Assembly (NCBI GenBank): GCA_030628325.1 | Contig: DAOVRB010000113.1 | Coordinates: 1 to 5,094, forward strand | Direction of reading: 5' to 3' | Origin: Methanomicrobiaceae archaeon | GTDB lineage: Archaea > Halobacteriota > Methanomicrobia > Methanomicrobiales > Methanomicrobiaceae | Length of the DNA stretch: 5,094 bases | Part shown: piece by piece, positions 1 through 5,090 of the stretch | How positions within the stretch are numbered: the stretch's first letter is position 1 | How the letters are laid out: each line of letters starts with the position of its first letter | Program-made: the position numbers and the translations under genes | The notes under the pieces: generated by a model | Told to the model about the DNA's origin: nothing | Databases searched by the model: none | Seen by the model: only the letters and a program-made list of their open reading frames with translations

Positions 1-409
1 ACGCATCAATGATCAGGTCAGCTTTATCAAAGAGATTTTTTAGTGATCTGACATCAGACGGACTCTGTACTGTGTGAATGGAAACAGCACAGTTTTTCAG
101 GGCTGTAAAATTTGCCTGCGCGTCCACAGCAGAAGGTTCCCGACCGGTCAGAATCACATCAGTCTGTGCACAACCCTGAAGATAGCGCGCTGCCACAAGG
201 CCGTCACCACCATTGTTCCCGGTGCCACAGAGCAGAAGCACCCTCTCAGGGGAGTATTCCAGTGCCATTTCAGCCAGAGACTTCCCTGCACTCTCCATCA
301 GACGGATTGCCTCCACACCAAGCGAAACTGCATTTTTATCTACTGCACGCATACGCTCAGGACTGATCAGGCCATTTTCACAAAATTCCTTCATATCCTC
401 AGGCAACAT
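1..409 (-). CDS. nnrE: NAD(P)H-hydrate epimerase (YjeF N-terminal domain), 5' part only
   Basis: Reverse-strand reading from the ATG at 409 gives 136 residues and stays open to the left edge, so the 3' end is missing. Seen: an N-terminal helix region with ISPERMRAVDKNA (residues 15-27) and LMESAGKSLAEMA (37-49), then CGTGNNGGDGLVAARYL (61-77). The last is the YjeF_N nucleotide and potassium-binding signature GxGNNGGDG, and LIIDA at 132-136 begins the next conserved D-A motif. Family knowledge: the domain epimerises R-NAD(P)HX to the S form for repair by the ADP- or ATP-dependent dehydratase. In many archaea and bacteria both domains are fused, but whether a dehydratase follows cannot be seen here. 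The start is chosen at 409 because the frame has a TAA just upstream. An internal ATG at 394 and a TTG two codons upstream are alternatives. No strong ribosome binding site is seen, only a G-rich GGGG about 10 bases upstream. It is transcribed divergently from the nuclease gene. Confidence 0.88.
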   Translation of the reverse strand, partial: MLPEDMKEFCENGLISPERMRAVDKNAVSLGVEAIRLMESAGKSLAEMALEYSPERVLLLCGTGNNGGDGLVAARYLQGCAQTDVILTGREPSAVDAQANFTALKNCAVSIHTVQSPSDVRSLKNLFDKADLIIDA

Positions 410-518
410 TCCCAATACCCCATTCCTATTGAATGGTTATTATCTCACACTCAGGATTAATATTACATTCACCCCGTGTGGCATGGTTTATTGGGATACT
501 ATACAATAGTTGTACCAG
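410..518. promoter_or_regulatory. Divergent intergenic region with likely promoters for nnrE and the recJ-like cluster
   Basis: This stretch of about 110 A+T-rich bases lies between two divergently oriented genes, so it should hold both promoters. For the plus strand, GTTTATTG at 486-493 lies about 29 bases before the ATG at 519. No Shine-Dalgarno sequence precedes that ATG, so a leaderless transcript starting at or near the ATG is inferred. For the minus strand, an AATATTAAT-like tract (about 458-466) could serve as a TATA box for nnrE. A small inverted repeat, TATTG (489-493) and CAATA (504-508), overlaps the plus-strand promoter region. All promoter assignments are by eye. Confidence 0.35.
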
Positions 519-1895
519 ATGGGTCTTGACAATGACATCCGGGCTGCTTCAGAGAGAATTTATAACGCAGATTCCGTAACCGTAGCATCACACATTGATG
601 CCGATGGGATTACAAGCGGTGCGATTCTCAGGCAGGGCATACAAAATGCCAGAATCACAGTCAAATCAATATTTCTCAGGCAGTTAGAACCCATGCAGAT
701 GAAAAAAATTCCGAAGGATAATTCACTAAAAGTCTTCATAGACTTCGGCGCCGGACAGCAGAACCTCCTCGAAGAGCATGGACTTGGAGAAGAAGAAGTA
801 CTAATCATCGATCATCATGTCTCACAGAATGTGGACACCCCATATCTCCAGGTCAACAGCCTCCCATACGGTCATGAAAAACTGAGCGCGGCAGGTCTTG
901 GATACATGGTCATGAAAGAGATGGGCGTTGCAGACGGAGAACTTGCAAAACTTGCCGTGGTCGGCAATGTTGGCGATATGATGGCAAGGGAACACTGCGG
1001 ACTCATCGGTCCGGCAAGAGAGATTGTAGACGATGGCGTTTCATTCGGTAGTGTGAAGGTGGTTAAATATGACTTAAACTGCTACGGAATATCCACGCGT
1101 CCGGTTCATACATGCCTCTCATACTGTGATGACCCATATATCCCCGGCATCACCAATAACATACAGGGTGCACAGGAATTCCTTGAAAAACTGGGGATTA
1201 CCAGTAGAACAGATGGCGGACAATGGCGCGTATGGGAAGAGATGGAACATGATGAGCGGCGCTGCATCATCAGCGCCCTGACCCAGCAGCTCATTGCAAA
1301 TGGCGAAGGTACAGACCGCCTGCTCTCTGAAACATATCTCTTCCCGGAAGAGAACAGGCGAACACCACTCAGAAATGCACCGGAATACGCAACAATGCTC
1401 AATGCCTGCGGGAGATGGGCCAGAGCAGATATCGGATGCAAGGTCTGCTGCAATGACCGTGGTCTCGCATATAGTGAAGCAGAGAAGATGCTTCAAAACC
1501 ACAAAAACGTAATCCGGCAGATGATGGAGTATATCCTTGATGCCGGTGTTACAGAACTGTCACATCTCCAGTATCTTCATGTGGGTAACAGGTTCCCTGA
1601 CACAATTGTGGGAATCGGTGCAGGAATGGCTCTTTCAAAACTGAACTGGAGAAAGCCTATCATGATCCTCTGTTACCTGCCGGATGACCCCGAACTGATA
1701 AAAGTCTCAATGCGCACAAACGACCGGATGATTAAGGAGGGTATAGACCTCCAGTCTGCTTTATTAACGGCGTCCAGAGAGGTTGGCGGTGAAGGGGGAG
1801 GGCATAAAATAGCTGCAGGCGCATATATTCCAAAGAGTGCAGAAAAGGAGTTTGCATCCAGTGTCAACAGAATTCTCGAAGAACAATCAACTTAA
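519..1895 (+). CDS. RecJ-like DHH/DHHA1 family exonuclease (archaeal GAN-type)
   Basis: The 458-residue product shows the full DHH phosphoesterase layout. Motif I is SHIDADG (24-30), motif II FIDFGAG (73-79), motif III IIDHH (96-100) and motif IV GNVGDMM (149-155); these aspartates and histidines bind the two catalytic metals (Mn or Mg). Near the C-terminus GGEGGGHKIAAG (423-434) is the DHHA1 substrate-binding motif. Family knowledge: archaeal RecJ homologues of this size include the GINS-associated nuclease GAN of the CMG-like replisome and paralogues that degrade ssDNA or RNA. Which paralogue this is cannot be decided from sequence alone. The ATG at 519 is preferred over a TTG at 510 because neither has a ribosome binding site and MGLDNDI looks like a natural start. 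Extra cysteines (C297, C307, C310, C311) lie in the linker before DHHA1. It is the first gene of a cluster, and its end overlaps the PUA gene by about 35 bases. Confidence 0.9.
   Translation: MGLDNDIRAASERIYNADSVTVASHIDADGITSGAILRQGIQNARITVKSIFLRQLEPMQMKKIPKDNSLKVFIDFGAGQQNLLEEHGLGEEEVLIIDHHVSQNVDTPYLQVNSLPYGHEKLSAAGLGYMVMKEMGVADGELAKLAVVGNVGDMMAREHCGLIGPAREIVDDGVSFGSVKVVKYDLNCYGISTRPVHTCLSYCDDPYIPGITNNIQGAQEFLEKLGITSRTDGGQWRVWEEMEHDERRCIISALTQQLIANGEGTDRLLSETYLFPEENRRTPLRNAPEYATMLNACGRWARADIGCKVCCNDRGLAYSEAEKMLQNHKNVIRQMMEYILDAGVTELSHLQYLHVGNRFPDTIVGIGAGMALSKLNWRKPIMILCYLPDDPELIKVSMRTNDRMIKEGIDLQSALLTASREVGGEGGGHKIAAGAYIPKSAEKEFASSVNRILEEQST
1845..1850 (+). promoter_or_regulatory. Ribosome binding site deciding the PUA gene start
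   Basis: AAGGAG lies 10 bases before the GTG at 1861, inside the 3' end of the nuclease gene. It makes GTG 1861 a better start than the in-frame GTG at 1837 (upstream of the site) or TTG at 1852 (only 1 base away). Confidence 0.45.
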
Positions 1896-2337
1896 GCGTG
1901 TACGCACCATCGCTGACTTCCAGTTTGGAAGAGGTGTGGGCTGCGCCCTGTTTCCGGATAATACGGAATTCCGTCTCTCATCCACAAAGAGAATACGGTA
2001 TATCTTACTGGACGGGGAGAGACTCGCAACACTTCGCGCCCACGATGGCAGACTGACCCTGAGCATACAGGGGGCAAAAAGGCTCTCAGATGCCATTTCT
2101 GCGCCTGCATACAGGGTTAAAATCACAGATGAAGTGATCGAATTTCTCATGAAAGGCAAAAATGCAATGGCAAAGCACGTGATCTCTGCGGATGAAAATA
2201 TCCACGCAGGTGATGAGGTGATGGTGACCGGAGAAGACGGCTTACTCATTGCAACAGGCAGTGCAGTGCTCTCAGGAAGAGAAATGCTGGCATTTAATTA
2301 TGGTGTAGCAGTAAACGTACGAAAAGGGAGTAAATAA
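1861..2337 (+). CDS. PUA-domain RNA-binding protein with TGT C2-like domain
   Basis: The product is 158 residues from the GTG at 1861. Residues about 11-75 (LKRVRTIADFQFG, FRLSSTKRIRYILLDGERLATLRAHDGR) resemble the C2 domain found between the catalytic and PUA parts of archaeal tRNA-guanine transglycosylase and ArcS. Residues about 84-156 form a PUA domain, with KNAMAKHVISADENIHAGDEV (100-120), LLIATGSAVLSGREML (128-143) and a GVAVNVR end. PUA domains bind structured RNA, often the tRNA acceptor stem or snoRNA-like folds. No catalytic TGT domain is present, so this is a stand-alone accessory RNA-binding protein of unknown substrate. The first 10 residues look unconserved and the true start may differ; the conserved part begins at LKRVRT. 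It overlaps the nuclease gene by 35 bases and ends 1 base before the NAC start, which implies translational coupling. A role in tRNA or rRNA handling is inferred from the domain and from the NAC and TrmI neighbours. Confidence 0.82.
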   Translation: MSTEFSKNNQLKRVRTIADFQFGRGVGCALFPDNTEFRLSSTKRIRYILLDGERLATLRAHDGRLTLSIQGAKRLSDAISAPAYRVKITDEVIEFLMKGKNAMAKHVISADENIHAGDEVMVTGEDGLLIATGSAVLSGREMLAFNYGVAVNVRKGSK

Positions 2338-2338
2338 T

Positions 2339-2674
2339 ATGATACCAGGTATGAACCCGAAAAAAATGAAACAGATGATGAAACAACTCGGAATGAAGAT
2401 GGACAATATCGAAGATGTGGAGAAAGTAGTTGTCCATACTCCGGCAGGGAATTATGTATTTGACAATGCTGAGGTCGTTGTAACCACCATGCAGGGTACG
2501 ACCACATATCAGGTCAACGGGAACCCGAGATTTGAAGCAGCAGAGACAGAAATTCCCGAAGATGATGTAAAGCTGGTTATGGAGCAGACATCTGTTTCAG
2601 AAGAGGACGCCAGAGCGGCACTTAAGGAAGCAGACGGCGACATTGCAGAAGCAATCATGAAACTGGCAAACTAA
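2339..2674 (+). CDS. nac: Nascent polypeptide-associated complex protein (archaeal alpha-NAC)
   Basis: The 111-residue product has the standard archaeal NAC length. Seen: a Met- and Lys-rich N-terminus (PGMNPKKMKQMMKQLGMKM, 3-21) that in this family contacts the ribosome, then the NAC beta domain at about 22-66 (VEKVVVHTPAGNYVFDNAEV, TTMQGTTTYQVNG). A UBA domain follows at about 73-111 (PEDDVKLVMEQTSVSEEDARAALKEADGDIAEAIMKL). Family knowledge: archaeal NAC forms homodimers at the ribosomal tunnel exit and binds emerging chains. GGGAG at 2326-2330 lies 8 bases before the ATG, inside the end of the PUA gene. The gene starts 1 base after the PUA stop and ends 3 bases before the methyltransferase start, so it is an internal operon gene. 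The annotation is secure because both domains are complete. Confidence 0.96.
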   Translation: MIPGMNPKKMKQMMKQLGMKMDNIEDVEKVVVHTPAGNYVFDNAEVVVTTMQGTTTYQVNGNPRFEAAETEIPEDDVKLVMEQTSVSEEDARAALKEADGDIAEAIMKLAN

Positions 2675-2677
2675 ATT

Positions 2678-3424
2678 ATGATCAAAGACGGCGACAGGGT
2701 GCTCCTGATAGGAAAGAAGTGTAAATACTATGTGCGGGCTGGCGAAGGAAACTTCAGCACTGACAAAGGGATGCTGGATCTCTCAGCACTGACGGGGTCA
2801 TCATCGGGAGACACTATTGCCACACACCTTGGTGATGAGTTTAACATACTAATCCCACGCCCGACTGACTTTTTCAGTTATGCCAGACGGAGTGGCGCAC
2901 CAATGCTCCCGAAAGATATCGGGATGGTGATCGCATATACAGGCATGAATAACCGGGATATCGTCCTTGACGCCGGAACAGGGAGCGGTATTGCGGCAAT
3001 CTATTTTGGCGGGGTTGCCTCACAGGTGGTCACATACGAGCAGAGGGAAGAATTTGCACGGCTCTGTGAAAAAAATATCAGGGAAGCAAAACTTGACAAT
3101 GTCACAGTCATTGCAGGAGATGTGCTGGAAGCTACAGGTGAATATGAGGTTGTACACCTGGATCTGCACATTACAGAGGAGCATGTCCGTAAAGCCTGGT
3201 CCCTGCTTCGTTTTGGAGGATATCTTGCCACCTACACGCCGTTTCTGGAACAGACTTTTGTGGTTATGGACACAGCCTCTGAAATTTTCACAGACGTGGT
3301 CTGCCACGAACTTATAGAAAGGGAGCTTACCCGGACTCCCCGCGGAACAAGACCCTCAACAAGAGTCTGCCACAGCGGCTATATTACAATTGCACGTAAA
3401 GGGGCACCACTCAGCAAAAATTAA
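2678..3424 (+). CDS. trmI: TrmI-like tRNA (adenine-N1)-methyltransferase
   Basis: The 248-residue product has a small N-terminal beta domain (about 1-60) followed by a Rossmann-fold methyltransferase. Seen: RPTDFFSYARRSGAPMLPKDIG (61-82), the family's segment leading into the fold, then SAM motif I VLDAGTGSG (96-104), acidic E121 at the end of the second strand (VTYEQREEF), AGDV (146-149), LDLH (161-164) and the C-terminal GTRPSTRVCHSGYITIARK (223-241) typical of archaeal TrmI. Family knowledge: archaeal TrmI tetramers methylate A57 and A58 of the tRNA T-loop, and m1A57 is an intermediate to m1I57. Odd: after the conserved Asp of motif IV the sequence is DLHITEEHV rather than the usual proline-containing D-x-P. 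No clear ribosome binding site is seen and the start is 3 bases after the NAC stop, so translation probably relies on coupling. Another TrmI-like or m1A/m1G specificity cannot be excluded. Confidence 0.88.
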   Translation: MIKDGDRVLLIGKKCKYYVRAGEGNFSTDKGMLDLSALTGSSSGDTIATHLGDEFNILIPRPTDFFSYARRSGAPMLPKDIGMVIAYTGMNNRDIVLDAGTGSGIAAIYFGGVASQVVTYEQREEFARLCEKNIREAKLDNVTVIAGDVLEATGEYEVVHLDLHITEEHVRKAWSLLRFGGYLATYTPFLEQTFVVMDTASEIFTDVVCHELIERELTRTPRGTRPSTRVCHSGYITIARKGAPLSKN

Positions 3425-3440
3425 ATATCATCTGAAAAAC

Positions 3441-3461
3441 TTTTGCCACTATTTCGCCACT
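3441..3461. repeat. Tandem direct repeat TTTYGCCACT, 11-bp period
   Basis: TTTTGCCACT (3441-3450) and TTTCGCCACT (3452-3461) match at 9 of 10 positions and are spaced 11 bases apart, about one helical turn. They lie about 50-70 bases upstream of the TATA-like box of pyrB. The function is unknown; an upstream protein-binding site is possible. Confidence 0.4.
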
Positions 3462-3482
3462 TTAATTCTGTGAACTGTAATA

Positions 3483-3510
3483 AAACTGAAAACTTCGTGG
3501 TTTTACGTTT
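3483..3510. promoter_or_regulatory. Imperfect dyad immediately upstream of the pyrB TATA-like box
   Basis: AAAC-tg-AAAAC (3483-3493) and GTTTT-ac-GTTT (3500-3510) are inverted copies pairing at 9 of 11 positions around a 6-base centre (TTCGTG). The right arm ends one or two bases before the TATA-like tract, where an archaeal BRE or regulator site would lie. It could be an operator, or a weak hairpin at the end of the trmI transcript. There is no T run directly after it, so a terminator is less likely. Confidence 0.35.
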
Positions 3511-3511
3511 C

Positions 3512-3520
3512 AATTATAAG
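3512..3520 (+). promoter_or_regulatory. TATA-like box of the pyrBI promoter
   Basis: AATTATAAG is the best TATA-box match in the 237-base gap before pyrB. With the usual archaeal spacing of about 25 bases, transcription would start near 3540-3543, leaving a leader of about 120 bases before the pyrB ATG. A purine- and T-rich tract precedes it as a possible BRE. Called by eye. Confidence 0.45.
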
Positions 3521-3542
3521 GTACTATGACAGAAGATGTGGT

Positions 3543-3683
3543 ATGGCACTTACTGCGCAAAGGGTGCACAAACACAGAAAAAGGAACTTCTTTTTTCATC
3601 CGTTTTTTTCTCGCAATTTCAGTTTATTTTTATCTTATTCTTACCAAAACAGGAGGAGACAATGTATCATATCATATCCATAA
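3543..3683 (+). CDS. Possible 46-codon leader peptide in the pyrBI leader
   Basis: An ATG at 3543 falls where transcription from the TATA-like box should begin, as expected for a leaderless ORF. It reads 46 codons to a TAA at 3681. The predicted peptide starts MALTAQRVHKHRKRNFFFHP, with a basic stretch (residues 7-14) followed by a Phe/Ser/Tyr-rich half encoded by the T tracts, and it ends 22 bases inside pyrB. It resembles the Phe-rich 44-residue leader of the Escherichia coli pyrBI operon in outline only. The Phe content follows directly from the T runs and all three plus frames are open here, so coding is not demonstrated. No ribosome binding site is seen. Confidence 0.22.
   Translation: MALTAQRVHKHRKRNFFFHPFFSRNFSLFLSYSYQNRRRQCIISYP
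3588..3642 (+). promoter_or_regulatory. T-rich leader tracts before pyrB (possible attenuator or U-run terminator)
   Basis: The coding strand has T6 at 3591-3596, T7 at 3603-3609 and a TTTATTTTTATCTTATTCTT tract at 3623-3642. Archaeal RNA polymerase terminates at oligo-T without needing a hairpin, so these could end read-through from trmI. Because they lie downstream of the putative pyrB promoter, they could also tune its expression. In the RNA they would be U-rich, which makes elongation here potentially sensitive to UTP, the end product of the pathway. This is inference. Confidence 0.35.
3651..3658 (+). promoter_or_regulatory. Strong ribosome binding site of pyrB
   Basis: AGGAGGAG ends 3 bases before the ATG at 3662 (GGAGG core 5 bases away). 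It fixes the pyrB start at MYHIISIKDF and excludes the 42-codon in-frame extension upstream, whose translation looks non-coding. Confidence 0.85.
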
Positions 3684-4558
3684 AGGACTTTGAAAGGGAA
3701 GAACTCGACTTAATCCTCAAAAAAGCAGAGGAGATCGATTCGGCCGGTGTAGCAAAGCACACACTTGAAGGAAAACTTGTTGCACTCCTCTTTTTTGAGC
3801 CAAGCACACGGACGCGAATCTCTTTTGCCTCAGCACTCGCACGCCTCGGCGGAACTTCCATTACAGTTGACAGCGTGGAAGGAAGTTCCATATCAAAAGG
3901 AGAGACACTCGCAGATACGATAAGGGTCGTAAGCAGTTATGTGGATGCGATTGTGCTCAGGCACCCGAAAGAAGGTGCTGCAAGACTTGCCAGTGAATTT
4001 TCATCTGTGCCTGTCATAAACGCAGGAGACGGCGCGGGCCAGCACCCCTCACAGACTCTTCTGGACCTCTATACAATAAAACAGTCCATGCCGCTGGACG
4101 GGATTGACGTGGGTCTGCTCGGGGATCTGCGGTATGGCAGAACAGCGCACTCCCTGGCTTATGCCCTCTCGAATTATGATGTGAGACTTCACACGATTGC
4201 ACCAAACGGGCTTGAACTCCCAGGAGGACTTACAGATGAACTGCGGAAGAAAGGAGTGGAGATCATAGAATACAGGGATGTAAAAGAGATCATACGTGAA
4301 CTGGATGTCCTGTATGTAACAAGAATGCAGCGTGAAAGGTTCCCTGATTCTTCGTCATACCTGAGTGTGGCAGAGAGCTCCCGCCTCACACCCGAACTGC
4401 TCGAAGGTGTGCGTGAGAACATGATCGTGCTCCATCCGCTCCCAAGGGCAGGGGAGATCGACCCGAGGGTGGATGAACTCCCATATGCGCGTTACTTTGA
4501 ACAGGCAGCAAACGGTATCCCAATCAGAATGGCTATGCTAAGGGAGGTTATGAGATGA
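3662..4558 (+). CDS. pyrB: Aspartate carbamoyltransferase catalytic chain
   Basis: The 298-residue product has the usual length for an ATCase catalytic chain. It condenses carbamoyl phosphate with L-aspartate to N-carbamoyl-L-aspartate in pyrimidine synthesis. Seen: the carbamoyl-phosphate motif FEPSTRTR (45-52); the 80s-loop SSISKGET (75-82), whose Ser and Lys reach into the neighbouring subunit's active site; RHP (100-102); QHPSQTLLDLYT (127-138) with the catalytic His128; and GDLRYGRTAHSL (154-165). The aspartate-binding region RMQRERF (221-227) and HPLPR (258-262) follow. These separate it from ornithine carbamoyltransferase. All active-site elements are present, so it should be functional. 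It overlaps pyrI by 4 bases, so the two chains are coupled to form the allosteric holoenzyme. A 237-base upstream gap with TATA-like box and T-rich leader suggests its own promoter. Confidence 0.97.
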   Translation: MYHIISIKDFEREELDLILKKAEEIDSAGVAKHTLEGKLVALLFFEPSTRTRISFASALARLGGTSITVDSVEGSSISKGETLADTIRVVSSYVDAIVLRHPKEGAARLASEFSSVPVINAGDGAGQHPSQTLLDLYTIKQSMPLDGIDVGLLGDLRYGRTAHSLAYALSNYDVRLHTIAPNGLELPGGLTDELRKKGVEIIEYRDVKEIIRELDVLYVTRMQRERFPDSSSYLSVAESSRLTPELLEGVRENMIVLHPLPRAGEIDPRVDELPYARYFEQAANGIPIRMAMLREVMR

Positions 4559-5022
4559 CACTCTCTGAAAAACCAAAAGACCTTTTGATCAGCCCGATTA
4601 AAAACGGAACTGTAATTGATCATATCACTGCCGGTGAAGCTATAAATGTACTAAAGATTCTGGGAATTACAGGGACTACAGACGAGTGCCTTTCAATTGC
4701 AACCAATGTCGAGAGCAGACTGACACACAAAAAAGATGTGGTAAAGGTCGAAAACCGGGAACTTAAAAAAGAGGAAGTAGACAGGATAGCGTTAATCGCC
4801 CCGAATGCCACCATCAATATCATCAGGGACTACAAAGTCACTGAGAAGAAGGGTGTGCATATCCCGAAAGTGCTGATTGGTATAATCAGGTGTACAAACC
4901 CCGGGTGCATTACAAACACAGACGAACCGATTGAAAGCAAGTTTGAAGTCATCGGAACCGGACTTCACTGCCTGTACTGTGATAATTTCATATCAGGCGA
5001 TATTGCAGGCCATATCATTTAA
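4555..5022 (+). CDS. pyrI: Aspartate carbamoyltransferase regulatory chain
   Basis: The 155-residue product has the typical length for PyrI. It binds nucleotide effectors and bridges PyrB trimers in the c6r6 holoenzyme. Seen: the N-terminal allosteric domain with NGTVIDHITAGEA (17-29), where Asp22 and His23 match effector-binding residues of the E. coli chain, and KKDVVKVEN (59-67) with the conserved Lys. PNATINIIRDYKV (83-95) follows. The C-terminal zinc domain has C113 and C118 in RCTNPGCITN, and C139 and C142 in CLYC; these four cysteines hold the structural zinc. The ATG overlaps the pyrB stop as ATGA, and GGGAGGT at 4542-4548 lies 6 bases upstream. Allosteric control by CTP and ATP is inferred from the family. 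The tail after CLYC (DNFISGDIAGHII) looks complete, so the element remnant that follows begins after, and did not cut, the gene. Confidence 0.96.
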   Translation: MTLSEKPKDLLISPIKNGTVIDHITAGEAINVLKILGITGTTDECLSIATNVESRLTHKKDVVKVENRELKKEEVDRIALIAPNATINIIRDYKVTEKKGVHIPKVLIGIIRCTNPGCITNTDEPIESKFEVIGTGLHCLYCDNFISGDIAGHII

Positions 5023-5024
5023 CC

Positions 5025-5090
5025 CGGAGGGGTGAAGGGGGCAGAGCGGGAAGCCACAGACCTTCAGGGCGTGGTACTTCACCGGTTTAA
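5025..5090 (+). pseudogene. Remnant of a TnpB C-terminal tail
   Basis: The frame from 5025 to the TAA at 5088 reads RRGEGGRAGSHRPSGRGTSP plus V. This is the AGS-x-RPSGRG kind of tail seen at the end of archaeal IS605 OrfB/TnpB proteins, where the last codons overlap the right-end hairpin. No start codon and no RuvC or zinc-finger region is present, so it is at most a fragment of 21 codons. Confidence 0.4.
5031..5083 (+). repeat. Right-end-type hairpin with outer inverted repeat
   Basis: GGTGAAG (5031-5037) is an exact inverted copy of CTTCACC (5077-5083). Inside it, CCAC (5054-5057) pairs with GTGG (5071-5074), extended by G-C and CC/GG pairs around the loop TTCA (5063-5066), with one bulged A and one A-G mismatch. 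GAAG (5050-5053) is an alternative partner for CTTC (5077-5080). The two competing pairings are compatible with an omegaRNA-like or IS right-end fold. No T run follows, so it is not a classical terminator. Confidence 0.55.

Noticed and set aside
489..508. Inverted repeat TATTG-N10-CAATA as an operator
   Set aside because: Only 5 bases per arm in A+T-rich DNA, which is easily expected by chance.
74..509. Plus-strand ORFs opposite nnrE
   Set aside because: They are antisense to a clearly recognisable YjeF N-terminal protein and show no family features.
510..518. TTG start at 510 for the nuclease gene
   Set aside because: It adds three residues without a ribosome binding site. ATG 519 fits the promoter spacing for a leaderless gene, though the TTG is not excluded.
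1106..1502. Minus-strand ORFs inside the nuclease gene
   Set aside because: Shadows of a gene with complete DHH and DHHA1 motifs. They have no ribosome binding site or recognisable motif.
3536..3661. In-frame 42-codon N-terminal extension of pyrB
   Set aside because: The strong AGGAGGAG site sits just before the ATG at 3662, the family N-terminus matches MYHIISIKDF, and the extension is low-complexity translation of T-rich leader DNA.
3526..3693. 55-codon ORF from ATG 3526 with a hydrophobic stretch, overlapping the pyrB start
   Set aside because: Its start lies directly beside the TATA-like box, upstream of the predicted transcription start, and its hydrophobic residues come only from the T tracts. 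The ORF from 3543 fits the promoter better.
5026..5035. GGAGGGGTGA as a ribosome binding site for another gene after pyrI
   Set aside because: No ATG, GTG or TTG lies at usable spacing downstream, and the stretch is explained by the element-end inverted repeat.
5031..5083. Hairpin after pyrI as an ordinary intrinsic terminator
   Set aside because: No T run follows the stem, and archaeal termination relies on T runs rather than hairpins. The sequence matches an IS605 right end better.
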